A DNA stretch of 64,000 nt from Endoryza foliicola (lineage in GTDB: Bacteria > Bacteroidota > Bacteroidia > Chitinophagales > Chitinophagaceae). The notes below the pieces were generated by a model that saw only the letters and a program-made list of their open reading frames with translations, was not told the DNA's origin and made no database searches. The stretch spans positions 1,364,001 through 1,428,000 of the forward strand of contig OZ245715.1 of NCBI GenBank assembly GCA_965226965.1, written 5' to 3'. Of this stretch, positions 43,852 through 52,928 are shown piece after piece. Every line of letters begins with the position of its first letter. Position 1 is the stretch's first letter. The position numbers and the translations under genes are program-made.

Positions 43852-44088
43852 ATGTCAGACATCGCAACAAGAGTTAAGAAGATCATTGTAGATAAGTTAG
43901 GAGTTGAAGAAGCAGAAGTTACAAATGAGGCTTCTTTTACCAATGATTTAGGTGCCGATTCACTGGACACCGTAGAACTGATCATGGAGTTTGAAAAAGA
44001 ATTCAACATTTCAATTCCTGATGAGCAAGCTGAAACCATCACTACTGTTGATCAAGCTATTGCGTACTTAGAAGAACATGCTAAGTAA
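43852..44088 (+). CDS. acpP: Acyl carrier protein
   Basis: 78 aa, acidic four-helix carrier. The phosphopantetheine attachment site is S37 in LGADSLDTVEL. Carries growing acyl chains in fatty-acid synthesis. The linked fabF gene (111 bp on) and rnc (further 92 bp) form the cluster typical of Bacteroidota. Confidence 0.98.
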   Translation: MSDIATRVKKIIVDKLGVEEAEVTNEASFTNDLGADSLDTVELIMEFEKEFNISIPDEQAETITTVDQAIAYLEEHAK

Positions 44089-44124
44089 TCCGTTTACGGA
44101 GTTCGGTATGCAATAAAAAAATTG

Positions 44125-44163
44125 AATCCGCCTTTTGTTAGCCTTTTGCTGCAAAGGCGGATT
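44125..44163 (+). terminator. Intercistronic hairpin between acpP and fabF
   Basis: AATCCGCCTTT (44125-44135) pairs with AAAGGCGGATT (44153-44163) across a 17-nt loop. Only a short T-containing stretch follows (TGTTACTT), so it may be an attenuator or RNA-stability element that raises acpP over fabF rather than a full terminator. Confidence 0.6.
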
Positions 44164-44199
44164 TGTTACTTATAATCATTTCTCGGATAAATATAAGCT

Positions 44200-45453
44200 A
44201 TGCAAACAAAGCGTGTAGTAGTAACCGGTATAGGAGCTTTGACGCCTATTGGGAACAATCTTAACGACTATTGGACAAATTTGACAGCCGGAGTTTCGGG
44301 TGCCAACCCTATTACATTATTCGACGCATCTAAATTCAAAACGAAGTTTGCCTGTGAGTTAAAGAATTTCGATCCCTTGCAATTCATGGATCGTAAAGAA
44401 GCCCGCAAAGTGGATCGCTTCACTCAAATTGCCTTGGTTTGCGCCGATGAAGCTGTTGCAGACGCTAAATTATCAGGAGAAAATATCAACAAAGACCGCG
44501 TGGGTGTTGTATTTGCCAGCGGTATTGGTGGTTTGATTACCTTCCAAGAAGAGGTGACCAATTTCGCCAAAGGAGATGGAACCCCTCGTTTCAATCCCTT
44601 CTTCATTCCGAAAATGATCCTCGACATTGCTGCAGGACATATTTCTATGCGCCACGGTTTTCGTGGTCCCAACTTCGCCGTAGTAAGTGCTTGCGCTTCT
44701 TCTACCAATGCAATGATGGAAGCTTTCAACTTAATTCGTTTGGGCAAAGCCGATGTTATTGTAACCGGTGGTGCGGAGAGTGTGGTAAGTGAAGCAGGTG
44801 TTGGTGGTTTTAATGCCATGAAAGCATTGAGTGAAAGAAACGATGATCCAACTACAGCGAGCCGTCCATACGACAAAGACCGCGACGGTTTTGTAATGGG
44901 AGAAGGTGGCGGCTGCGTTATTTTAGAAGAATTGGAGCATGCCATTAAAAGAGGTGCTCATATCTATTGTGAATTGGCCGGAGCCGGCGCTACCGCCGAT
45001 GCACACCATATTACGGCCCCGCATCCGGAAGGATTGGGCGCTAAAAATGTAATGTTGTCGGCCCTAGACGATGCCGGCATGACAGCGAAAGACATTGACT
45101 ATATCAATACGCATGGAACTTCAACCCCGCTGGGCGATGTAGCCGAAGTAAAGGCCATCACCGACGTGTTTGGAGAACATGCCTTTAATCTAAATATTAG
45201 TTCAACGAAATCAATGACCGGTCACTGCTTAGGGGCTGCCGGCGTTATTGAAGCGATCGCTTGTATTATGAGTGTTGTGCACAATGTGGTTCCACCAACG
45301 ATCAACCATTTCACGGATGATCCGGAATTGGACCCTCGACTGAATTTCACGTTTCACAAGGCTCAAGAACGTACCGTGAATGCAGCGCTAAGCAATACCT
45401 TCGGATTCGGAGGTCACAATGCCTGCGTGATCGTGAAAAAGTACTCTGCATAA
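44200..45453 (+). CDS. fabF: Beta-ketoacyl-ACP synthase II
   Basis: 417 aa. Elongating condensing enzyme of type II fatty-acid synthesis, two-carbon extension from malonyl-ACP. The Cys-His-His triad is C165 (VVSACASSTN), H305 (INTHGTSTP) and H342 (SMTGHCLGA). Length and N-terminus (MQTKRVVVTGIGALTPIG) are standard. Downstream of acpP, upstream of rnc. Confidence 0.98.
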   Translation: MQTKRVVVTGIGALTPIGNNLNDYWTNLTAGVSGANPITLFDASKFKTKFACELKNFDPLQFMDRKEARKVDRFTQIALVCADEAVADAKLSGENINKDRVGVVFASGIGGLITFQEEVTNFAKGDGTPRFNPFFIPKMILDIAAGHISMRHGFRGPNFAVVSACASSTNAMMEAFNLIRLGKADVIVTGGAESVVSEAGVGGFNAMKALSERNDDPTTASRPYDKDRDGFVMGEGGGCVILEELEHAIKRGAHIYCELAGAGATADAHHITAPHPEGLGAKNVMLSALDDAGMTAKDIDYINTHGTSTPLGDVAEVKAITDVFGEHAFNLNISSTKSMTGHCLGAAGVIEAIACIMSVVHNVVPPTINHFTDDPELDPRLNFTFHKAQERTVNAALSNTFGFGGHNACVIVKKYSA

Positions 45454-45545
45454 TTTTATCCCTATCCGTTCGTTTGATGGAGTGGTGGCTTCAAAAGCAC
45501 CCTTATCTTGCTGTTTGTTCATTTTAAACAAGAGATCGAATATTT

Positions 45546-46283
45546 GTGGGATTAATCGAGATTTTTAAAGGCAATAAAGACGACGCCGCTTTCAAGAAAA
45601 ATCTGAAGAATGTGTTGGGTTTCAAACCCAGTAATGTAGCGCTTTACCGTGCTGCCTTAACACATCGCTCCGTGAGAGACACGGCAGATGAAAACAACGA
45701 ACGGCTCGAATACCTTGGGGATGCGATCCTTAGTGGTATCGTAGCCGACTATCTTTTTAAAAAATACCCCTACAAAGAAGAAGGCTTTCTTACTGAAATG
45801 CGCAGTAAGATGGTAAACCGCAACAAACTCAACGAAATTGCCCTGAAAATGGGCCTCAAAAAAATCACCTTCTTTAATAAGTTCGATAACTCGCTGAAAG
45901 TGAGTCAGATATTTGGTAACACCTTGGAAGCAGTGGTGGGTGCCATATATTTAGATAAAGGATTCCGGAAAACGCAGAAATGGGTACTTGAGGCCATTAT
46001 TCTTCCCCATTTATTTATGGACGACCTCGAAAACCTGGAAATCAACCATAAAAACAAACTCTACGGCTGGGCCAACAAGAACGGGAAGAACCTGGAATTC
46101 GAAACAATTCATGAAAAAATGGAAGGTGGCAGGCGTTTGTTCACCATAGGAGCGGTGGTAGACGGGGCCATTATTGCCGAAGGAAAGGCTTATAATAAAA
46201 AAGATGCCAGCCAAATTGCCGCTTCTTTGGCCATTGAAAAATTGGGCTTAGGCAAAGAAAATGAGGAACTTAGCGGGTCTTAG
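45546..46283 (+). CDS. rnc: Ribonuclease III
   Basis: 245 aa. Endonuclease for double-stranded RNA in rRNA processing and RNA decay. The catalytic domain carries the signature ERLEYLGDAIL (about 52-62) and the second acidic cluster GNTLEAVVGAIYLD (about 125-138). A double-stranded-RNA-binding domain occupies the C-terminus (about 165-235). GTG start at 45546. A 92-bp gap to fabF without a terminator suggests co-transcription. Confidence 0.96.
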   Translation: MGLIEIFKGNKDDAAFKKNLKNVLGFKPSNVALYRAALTHRSVRDTADENNERLEYLGDAILSGIVADYLFKKYPYKEEGFLTEMRSKMVNRNKLNEIALKMGLKKITFFNKFDNSLKVSQIFGNTLEAVVGAIYLDKGFRKTQKWVLEAIILPHLFMDDLENLEINHKNKLYGWANKNGKNLEFETIHEKMEGGRRLFTIGAVVDGAIIAEGKAYNKKDASQIAASLAIEKLGLGKENEELSGS

Positions 46284-46567
46284 TCCGCTTCAGCGCAAAA
46301 ATCTCTTAAAATTTTTTCATATAAGTGCTTGCAAATTTCAATTTCGCCTACTATTTTAGCACTCTATTCGCCTCTATCCACTGAAATCATCTGATCGACT
46401 TATCCCCCTTTAAAATCGTCAAAAGAGCTTAGTTTGTAATTAGCACTACGTCGTTGTGTCGACTAGTCTCAATCCGTCCCATCATCCTTTCTAAAAACTT
46501 TCGTCCATTTCCAGAGAACCCACCGGGTTAGTCATTTATTTATTATCACTTATAAACTCTGAACAAA

Positions 46568-47710
46568 ATGAGAAAGTTTTATGTAACCATGCTTTTCGCT
46601 GTGCTGGCAACCGGTGTTGCAAATGCACAGACCGATCACCGTCGCTTACGCTGGTCAGCGCCAAGCTTTGCAACCCAAAATTTTGACGTAACTTCTACTA
46701 CAACTTCAAATGCGGGTTCTTTTTTGAATTCCAATAACTGGAGGATTGTTAACCGTGCTACAGGGTTGCCTACTACTACTGCAGCTACTCCTTCCAAAAA
46801 CGATACGCTCGAAATTTTCGGAGCAACAATCCGTTTTGCTGTAAGTGTTAACCTTTCGGCAATTGACTCTTTAGTAATTGATCTTGGCGCTCCACGTTCA
46901 GGTCAAGCCTATACAATGAGATTAAATAATGGATTTGCACTTACTTTGAAAAGCAATGCTCAGGTTAATGTAAGAAGTGGAGCTGTTCTGAGATCTCAGC
47001 AAGATCCAGGTATAATCACAACTGGTCTTTACATAGGAACGGTTGCGAAACTGTTATCTAGCAATGCTGCTGATATAAACGTTAGCGGTCCTAAATCTGC
47101 TACTTCATTTACTGGAACTGCAACTACTACTCAAAATCAGCTTGGTTTTATTGCTGGTGTTCTTCCAGTAGTATTAGTTGATTTCAATGCTGTGAAGTAT
47201 GGTTCATCAATCAATGTTAGTTGGACAACTCAGCAAGAATACAATACAAAAGTATTTTCAGTAGAGAGAAGTGCAGATGGATCAAATTGGACTGGCATTG
47301 GTGAAGTTGAAGCTGCTGGATATTCTTCAACTCCTAAAGCGTATAAATTCAGTGATGTTGCTCCTTTAGCAGGCATAAATTACTACCGAGTTAGAATTAT
47401 TGATGTTGATGGCAAGCAAGGATTGACTACGACTAGAGCGGTGAGAAATAACGGTGCTGCTAAAGTAGGAGTATATCCTAACCCAGCTAGCGGAACTGCT
47501 AACATCTTAGTAAATGCTCAAAGCGGTGGTAGCTTCAGCGTATCAGTATTCAACAGAAACGGTCAATTGGTTGCTGCTAAGCAAGGTTTGCAAAATACCA
47601 ACGTAGTAACTTTGGATGTTTCTAACTACGCTTCAGGTGAATACATCGTTGATGTGAAGTTCCAAGACGGAACACGCCAAACATCTAAGATGATGGTTGT
47701 AAAACAATAG
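46568..47710 (+). CDS. T9SS-exported surface protein, paralogue 1
   Basis: 380 aa. Signal peptide 1-20 (MRKFYVTMLFAVLATGVANA), a beta-rich N-terminal domain of about 180 residues rich in Ser/Thr/Asn, a fibronectin-III-like segment (LVDFNAVKYGSSINVSWTTQ ... NYYRVRIIDVDGKQG), and a type A T9SS sorting domain (VGVYPNPASGTANILVN ... MMVVKQ). Non-enzymatic; a cell-surface or secreted structural protein. First of three similarly built genes in tandem, ended by its own terminator. Confidence 0.9.
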   Translation: MRKFYVTMLFAVLATGVANAQTDHRRLRWSAPSFATQNFDVTSTTTSNAGSFLNSNNWRIVNRATGLPTTTAATPSKNDTLEIFGATIRFAVSVNLSAIDSLVIDLGAPRSGQAYTMRLNNGFALTLKSNAQVNVRSGAVLRSQQDPGIITTGLYIGTVAKLLSSNAADINVSGPKSATSFTGTATTTQNQLGFIAGVLPVVLVDFNAVKYGSSINVSWTTQQEYNTKVFSVERSADGSNWTGIGEVEAAGYSSTPKAYKFSDVAPLAGINYYRVRIIDVDGKQGLTTTRAVRNNGAAKVGVYPNPASGTANILVNAQSGGSFSVSVFNRNGQLVAAKQGLQNTNVVTLDVSNYASGEYIVDVKFQDGTRQTSKMMVVKQ

Positions 47711-47739
47711 TCTCATTTCGTTCTACGAAATACATACGC

Positions 47740-47768
47740 AGTCCCGCCTCCGGCGGGACTTTTTTTAT
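47740..47768 (+). terminator. Terminator of T9SS protein 1
   Basis: Stem AGTCCCGCC (47740-47748), loop TCC, GGCGGGACT (47752-47760), then seven T residues. Confidence 0.93.
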
Positions 47769-47793
47769 TTTCTCAATCTTGATTCAGGATGAT

Positions 47794-47869
47794 GTGCGAC
47801 CCCTTCTGGTTCGTTGGCATTGTATTTCGTTCATTGGTGCTACTGATATGCGCCCCCTTCAGGGTCGTT
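47794..47869. repeat. Pair of REP-like palindromes (second repeat family)
   Basis: Two related GC-rich imperfect palindromes, GCGACCCCTTCTGGTTCGT (from about 47796) and GCGCCCCCTTCAGGGTCGT (from about 47851), about 55 bp apart. They differ in sequence from the REP units at 5240-5858 (GACCC/GGGTC core instead of GTCGCCCC), so they may be targets of a different RAYT elsewhere in the genome. Confidence 0.5.
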
Positions 47870-48009
47870 CTTCTCTGATTTTTGCGTCAAACGTCCTACA
47901 GAGTAGCCATCCCATTGTAAAACCACACACTCCCTCCGAAGCCCAATTATTAATTATTAATTCTTAATTATTAATTATCATGCAACCTTTTAAACGTGAA
48001 TAACTTCTC

Positions 48010-48040
48010 TTGTACTGTGTTTGCAGGAGCCGTACTTTTG
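48010..48040 (+). promoter_or_regulatory. Promoter of T9SS protein 2
   Basis: TTG at 48010-48012 and TACTTTTG at 48033-48040 (perfect -7) with 20-bp spacing. It predicts a leader of about 120 nt to the ATG at 48166. Confidence 0.6.
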
Positions 48041-48165
48041 CCTCATCATTTCGCCCCTCTGAAAATTAAGCCTGCCAAAACACCTTCGTTCACTTATCCT
48101 ATTTACAGACCTCAGACCTCCCCCTGAACGGAACTATCGTATTGTTTAATTTAAACTCTGATCAC

Positions 48166-49362
48166 ATGAGAAAGCTCTACTTAGTAGTAGTGTTGGCAGT
48201 TCTATGTGCCGAATTTGCCACGGCACAACCGGTTTCTACTCCTCGTCGACTTTATTGGAAAGCAAATTCCCCAATCAACACAGCGTATGAAATTGCTTCG
48301 GCCACACAGTTTGTGAGTCCCAGCGATTGGTTTGTAAAAAATTCTAATGGAACGTTCACCGCTATCAGTGCACTAGGCGCCGGTTTCAATACCGTAACCG
48401 CGGCTGATACACTTTTTATTGAACACAGAAGGCTGAAGGTGGCGGCTACAATGACTTTGGGCTCCAATGTGCGCATTATCATGTTAGGAGAAGCTCCTGA
48501 TGTATATGATTTTGCTCAAACATTTGATATCAAAGCGGGGGTTACGTTCACTATGTCTAATCCTACAGCCATTTTCAGTATTGGTGGAGATGCAGTCTTT
48601 CGTTTGCAAGAACGGCTGGGTGCAGATATTGCAGCCAACTATACCCGTTTGGTGATGGGAGGTGTTACAAAAGCCATTAATACTTCTAATATTGACAATG
48701 TTCAGCAAAAAGGAAATGGCGGGGCAGATGATGGTATTGGATCAGTGGCCTTTGCTACCAATACCTGGGAGATAGGTGCAATAGGCAATAATTTTGGAGG
48801 CTTCCAACGCTTGGGTGCCCTGCCTGCTACCCTTACTCTTTTCTCAGCCACCAAACAACAAAACAAAGTTGCCATTTCTTGGACCACTCAGCAAGAGTCG
48901 AACATGAAAGCCTATGTAGTGGAGAGAAGCAGTGATACTAAAACCTGGGTTGAAGTGGCGGCCGTTACTGCAGCCGGCAATAGTTCAACTCCTAAATCAT
49001 ATGCCCTTTTAGATCCGGCTCCGGTTCCAGGCGTGAATTATTATCGCTTGCGTAGCATAGACTTGGATGCCACTTACAGTTTATCGGCCATTCGTGCGGT
49101 GCGTATGAATATTGACAGTAAGGTGGGCGTTTATCCGAATCCTGCCTCCGGAACCGTAACCATTTTGGTGAACAGCCAGGAAGGAACAAGTTTCAATGTG
49201 AGTGTTTTCAATACTGCAGGTCAATTGGTGCAATTAAAACAAGGCATTAGCGGAACCAATGTGGTTCGTTTGAATATTGCCTCTTTGCATCCCGGAACCT
49301 ATTGGGTTCAAGTTCGCCAGTCGAATGGCGAGAAACAATTGGAAAAATTGATCGTTCAATAA
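48166..49362 (+). CDS. T9SS-exported surface protein, paralogue 2
   Basis: 398 aa from ATG at 48166, which starts a clean signal peptide (MRKLYLVVVLAVLCAEFATA); a TTG eight codons upstream was rejected. Architecture as in the preceding paralogue: beta-rich N-terminal domain with a DTLFIEHRRLKVAATMTLGS stretch, FnIII-like segment (ISWTTQQESNMKAYVVERSS), and a type A T9SS sorting domain (VGVYPNPASGTVTILVN ... KLIVQ). The C-terminal halves of the two proteins are clearly alike, the N-terminal domains less so. Confidence 0.9.
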   Translation: MRKLYLVVVLAVLCAEFATAQPVSTPRRLYWKANSPINTAYEIASATQFVSPSDWFVKNSNGTFTAISALGAGFNTVTAADTLFIEHRRLKVAATMTLGSNVRIIMLGEAPDVYDFAQTFDIKAGVTFTMSNPTAIFSIGGDAVFRLQERLGADIAANYTRLVMGGVTKAINTSNIDNVQQKGNGGADDGIGSVAFATNTWEIGAIGNNFGGFQRLGALPATLTLFSATKQQNKVAISWTTQQESNMKAYVVERSSDTKTWVEVAAVTAAGNSSTPKSYALLDPAPVPGVNYYRLRSIDLDATYSLSAIRAVRMNIDSKVGVYPNPASGTVTILVNSQEGTSFNVSVFNTAGQLVQLKQGISGTNVVRLNIASLHPGTYWVQVRQSNGEKQLEKLIVQ

Positions 49363-49401
49363 GCTAGTTATATACCCCTAGTTTTTGTACCGGGTATTCC
49401 C

Positions 49402-49453
49402 AAAAGCGCCTTTCTCTTTCCCGACTTGGGAGAAGAAAGGCGCTTTTTCTTTG
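49402..49453 (+). terminator. Terminator of T9SS protein 2
   Basis: AAAAGCGCCTTTCT pairs with AGAAAGGCGCTTTT, with a smaller inner hairpin (TCCC...GGGA), then TTCTTT. Confidence 0.85.
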
Positions 49454-49599
49454 GCCTACTAAATTGCCTACTATGGATTTTCTGGTTATACAAGGTTGTA
49501 TTTCAATTAATTATTAATCATTAATTCGGAATTATTTATTGTCTACTCCCTTTGGTATGTGTCTTGAAACTACCCCTGCGAACTCAAGATCAAATATGT

Positions 49600-50589
49600 A
49601 TGAAAACAATCTTTACCCTTTTTATCGCATCATTGTTAAGTTTAACTGCTTCTGCTCGTACTTTGAATACTTGTATCTCTTGGTGGGGCGACTGGTCAAA
49701 CAAATCTAGTTGGAGTTTGAATCGTGCTCCTCAATCAGGTGATTCAGTTGTAATTCCTGCAGGTTATGGTGTGGTAATGGAATTGAGCAATGCATCTTAC
49801 AGTGATCTATACATAAATGTTCAAGGAACTTTGGAAATTAAAAAGGGACTCGCGCTTGGCTCAACTTCGTATATACTTGTAGGACAGAATGGTTTGATCC
49901 GCAGGTTCGGAGCCAAGCCAAATGAAGAAGTCATCACAATCAATGGAGTAAAAAAATACGATGAAGTTTCGCCCTACAATATTCGCGGTATCATGTTCGC
50001 AAACGCTTCTACAGGGGTATCGCCTGTTGGTTTCAGCTCTAATTTCTTACTGCCGTTGCAATTTTTGAATTTTTCAGTTGCACATAGTGATGAAGGAAAT
50101 ACCATTGTTTGGTCAACGGCAGAAGAAGTTGATGGCGAACACTATGAAATCGAGAAAAGCTTGGATGGAATTGAGTGGACTACTATTGCGATCTTGTTCG
50201 CAGAAACAAAAGGAGGAATGATAAACAATTACAAATTCCTTGACAAGAATGAAACACGTCCGCAGGTTTATTATAGAATTGCACAAGTTGACGCCGGAAC
50301 TCCGGTAAAATATTCAAACGTTCGCATGATTAAAATGGATATGCCCAATAAGCACTTAAAAATTTTTAAGTCGAGTGCCTCCACCATTGCTATCGATTGG
50401 TTTGAAGATGCCGGTGTAAATTTAGATGTAACGGTAGTAGGTATGAATGGACAGCAAGTAGCTCAAAAGAAAATAAATTCAGCTTCTAACCGCACACAAA
50501 TTGAGTTGCCTTTGAACAATGCAGGGGTATTGGTAGTGAAAGTAAGAGAAGCTTCCGGTTGTGTGCACCTTCAAAAAATAGTGTTTTAG
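49600..50589 (+). CDS. Exported surface protein, paralogue 3 (T9SS-type tail)
   Basis: 329 aa from ATG at 49600, giving signal peptide MKTIFTLFIASLLSLTASA; an upstream frame to 49552 was rejected. The N-terminal domain (about 20-140) has ISWWGDWSNKSSWSLNRAPQ and GDSVVIPAGYGVVME, the pattern of G8-like/right-handed beta modules in surface proteins. Then comes an FnIII-like part (IVWSTAEEVDGEHYEIEKSL) and a C-terminal Ig-like tail ending HLQKIVF. The tail lacks the PNPASG motif of its two neighbours, so T9SS export is likely but less certain. Confidence 0.8.
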   Translation: MKTIFTLFIASLLSLTASARTLNTCISWWGDWSNKSSWSLNRAPQSGDSVVIPAGYGVVMELSNASYSDLYINVQGTLEIKKGLALGSTSYILVGQNGLIRRFGAKPNEEVITINGVKKYDEVSPYNIRGIMFANASTGVSPVGFSSNFLLPLQFLNFSVAHSDEGNTIVWSTAEEVDGEHYEIEKSLDGIEWTTIAILFAETKGGMINNYKFLDKNETRPQVYYRIAQVDAGTPVKYSNVRMIKMDMPNKHLKIFKSSASTIAIDWFEDAGVNLDVTVVGMNGQQVAQKKINSASNRTQIELPLNNAGVLVVKVREASGCVHLQKIVF

Positions 50590-50618
50590 TTTTCATAATA
50601 GCATGATTTCAAGGGTTG

Positions 50619-50655
50619 CCCCTTATCGCCGGAAGTCGGGATAAGGGGTTTTTTT
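50619..50655 (+). terminator. Terminator of surface protein 3
   Basis: CCCCTTAT...ATAAGGGG stem (50619-50648) with an inner CGCCGGAAGTCGGG loop, followed by TTTTTTT. The convergent mce gene ends inside the T-run. Confidence 0.88.
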
Positions 50656-51055
50656 ATGGCTTCTCCATGCATAGTTCAACCAATACGCCATTTGTGTTTT
50701 TTGGGTGAACAAAGCAAACCAATTTGTTATCGGCCCCTTGTTTGGGCGTTTCATTCAACAAGGTGAAACCGGCTTCCCGAAGACGTTTCATTTCCGCTTC
50801 AATATCGGTTACGCCAAAAGCAATGTGATGAATTCCCTCCCCTTTCTGCTCTATAAACTTGGAAATCACTCCATTAGGGTCGGTGCTTTCTAATAGTTCA
50901 ATTTTTGTGGGCCCGGTCTTGAAAAAAGCAGTGGCTACTTTTTCAGACTCAACGGTTTCCGTTTTATAGCAAGGCGCATTCAAAAGAGCCTCGTACAAGG
51001 GAATGGAAACATCCAGGCTTTTCACAGCAATTCCAATATGTTCAACGTTTTGCAT
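50654..51055 (-). CDS. mce: Methylmalonyl-CoA epimerase
   Basis: 133 aa, VOC (glyoxalase) fold with two beta-alpha-beta-beta-beta modules. Metal ligands: H7 in NVEHIGIAV, a central H in GIHHIAFGV and E in GVLVELCM. Interconverts (R)- and (S)-methylmalonyl-CoA in propionate/odd-chain metabolism. The mutase genes are not in the window. Confidence 0.93.
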   Translation of the reverse strand: MQNVEHIGIAVKSLDVSIPLYEALLNAPCYKTETVESEKVATAFFKTGPTKIELLESTDPNGVISKFIEQKGEGIHHIAFGVTDIEAEMKRLREAGFTLLNETPKQGADNKLVCFVHPKNTNGVLVELCMEKP

Positions 51056-51152
51056 ATCAATAGTTTAGCTAAATTAATGACAACTTGTTTACGAAATCGG
51101 TAAAATAAGAGTTTAATGTTGCGCTATCGCTTAAAAATAGAACCATTTGAGG

Positions 51153-51160
51153 TAAATTTG
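51153..51160 (+). promoter_or_regulatory. -7 box (TAAATTTG) for the isc cluster
   Basis: A perfect TAnnTTTG match 33 bp before the iscS ATG; no TTG 19-21 bp upstream. Confidence 0.42.
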
Positions 51161-51193
51161 TGTTTAAATAGAGAGACTTAAATAGAATTTGAC

Positions 51194-52411
51194 ATGCTGA
51201 ATTTACCAATTTACTTAGATCATAATGCTACTACTCCCTGTGACCCTCGAGTAGTAGAGGCAATGTTGCCGTATTTTTCAAGCCACTACGGAAACGCTGC
51301 CAGCCGTAACCACCCGTTCGGATGGGCTGCGGAAGAAGCCGTTGATTATGCACGCGAACAAGTGGCAAAACTGATTGGAGCCGATCCTAAAGAAATCATT
51401 TTTACTTCAGGAGCAACTGAATCAGATAATTTGGCTATCAAAGGTGTGTTCGACATGTACGCCAGCAAAGGAAATCACATCATTACAGTGGTTACCGAAC
51501 ACAAAGCGGTATTGGACACCTGTAAGCATTTTGAGAAAGTAGGCGGAGAAGTAACCTATATGCCGGTTGACGGAGAAGGGTTGATTGATTTAGCTGCTTT
51601 AGAAGCTGCTATTACTCCAAAAACGATCTTGATCGCTATCATGTATGCGAACAACGAAACCGGAGTAGTGATGCCTGTTAAGGAAATCAGTGCCATTGCC
51701 AGAAAGCATGGCGTATTGTTTTTCACGGATGCTACACAAGCGGTAGGTAAAATTCCGGTAGATGTAAACAAAGATGGAATTGACTTAATGGCAATTTCTG
51801 CTCATAAAATGTACGGTCCAAAAGGTGTTGGTGCCTTGTACGTTCGTCGCAAAAACCCACGCGTAAAAGTTACCGCTCAAATGGACGGTGGCGGCCACGA
51901 ACGTGGCATGCGCAGTGGTACTTTGAATGTAACCGGTATCGTAGGATTCGGTAAAGCATGCGAAATAGCTATGCAAGAAATGGAATCTGAAGCCATTCGC
52001 TTGAGCAAATTGCGCGATAAATTAGAGTCGGCATTGATGCAATTGGAAGAAGCTTATGTAAACGGAAGCCGTGAGCACCGTTTGCCTCACACAACCAATA
52101 TTTCTTTCAAATACGTAGAGGGTGAAGGTTTGATGATGGGTTTTAATAAGAACATTGCCTTGTCTTCAGGTTCAGCTTGTACTTCTGCCTCTTTGGAACC
52201 GAGCTATGTATTGAAAGCATTAGGATTGGGTGATGATTTGGCGCACAGCTCACTTCGTTTCGGATTGGGTAAGTTCACTACGGAAGAACAAATTGATTAT
52301 ACCATCAAGGCTGTTTCTGAAACCGTAACCAAATTGCGTGAAATGAGCCCACTGTGGGAGATGTTCAAAGAAGGAATTGATTTGAATTCTATTGAATGGG
52401 CGCACCACTAG
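51194..52411 (+). CDS. iscS: Cysteine desulfurase
   Basis: 405 aa. PLP enzyme that takes sulfur from cysteine for Fe-S clusters. PLP lysine K205 in ISAHKMYGPKG; persulfide cysteine C329 in SSGSACTS on a long loop, the IscS (group I) pattern. It begins MLNLPIYLDHNATTP. Followed by iscU (75 bp, with AT-rich array between) and an A-type carrier gene. No IscR, HscA/HscB or ferredoxin gene is linked here. Confidence 0.97.
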   Translation: MLNLPIYLDHNATTPCDPRVVEAMLPYFSSHYGNAASRNHPFGWAAEEAVDYAREQVAKLIGADPKEIIFTSGATESDNLAIKGVFDMYASKGNHIITVVTEHKAVLDTCKHFEKVGGEVTYMPVDGEGLIDLAALEAAITPKTILIAIMYANNETGVVMPVKEISAIARKHGVLFFTDATQAVGKIPVDVNKDGIDLMAISAHKMYGPKGVGALYVRRKNPRVKVTAQMDGGGHERGMRSGTLNVTGIVGFGKACEIAMQEMESEAIRLSKLRDKLESALMQLEEAYVNGSREHRLPHTTNISFKYVEGEGLMMGFNKNIALSSGSACTSASLEPSYVLKALGLGDDLAHSSLRFGLGKFTTEEQIDYTIKAVSETVTKLREMSPLWEMFKEGIDLNSIEWAHH

Positions 52412-52486
52412 TTAATTAATAATTAACAATTAATAATTAAGAATTAGTAAATAACAATTAATAGGAACGAATAAAATCATACAACT

Positions 52487-52906
52487 ATGGCATATTCAGA
52501 TAAATTGATCGACCACTACCAAAATCCTAAGAATGTTGGTACTCTCGATAAATCAAAGAAAACAGTAGGTACCGGTTTAGTAGGTGCACCTGAGTGCGGC
52601 GACGTAATGCGTTTGCAAATTGAGGTAGACGATGCTACCGGAACCATCACCGACGCTAAATTCAAGACCTTCGGTTGTGGAAGCGCTATCGCTTCTTCTT
52701 CAGTAGCAACTGAGTGGTTAAAAGGTAAAACAGTAGAACAAGCCTTAACAATCGACAATATGGATATCGTGGAAGAATTGAACCTTCCTCCGGTGAAAAT
52801 TCACTGCTCTGTATTGGCCGAAGACGCAATCAAAGCTGCTATCAATGACTACCGCGTTAAAAACGGTTTGGAAGCGATTCAGTTTGAAGAGAAAGGCGTT
52901 CATTAA
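52487..52906 (+). CDS. iscU: Fe-S cluster assembly scaffold
   Basis: 139 aa. All scaffold residues are present: C37 and D39 in GAPECGDV, C64 in TFGCGSAIASSS, C107 in KIHCSVLAEDA. The LPPVK motif for HscA binding is intact (about 100-104). Assembles 2Fe-2S clusters with sulfur from IscS. Starts 75 bp after iscS and ends 22 bp before the A-type carrier gene. Confidence 0.97.
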   Translation: MAYSDKLIDHYQNPKNVGTLDKSKKTVGTGLVGAPECGDVMRLQIEVDDATGTITDAKFKTFGCGSAIASSSVATEWLKGKTVEQALTIDNMDIVEELNLPPVKIHCSVLAEDAIKAAINDYRVKNGLEAIQFEEKGVH

Positions 52907-52928
52907 TTGAACTGTAAAATCCTGTGAT

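Larger units (their letters stand above)
47711..48165. other. Spacer with terminator, REP-like palindromes and AT-rich array
   Basis: A 455-bp gap between surface-protein genes. After the terminator it holds two GC-rich imperfect palindromes (GTGCGACCCCTTCTGGTTCGT at 47794-47814 shortened, and one at 47848-47869), a 35-bp AT-rich palindromic array (about 47945-47979), and the promoter of the next gene. No coding potential was found. Confidence 0.6.

Noticed and set aside
47779..47967. A 62-aa open frame after the first surface-protein gene
   Set aside because: It covers REP-like palindromes and an AT-rich array and shows no protein features.
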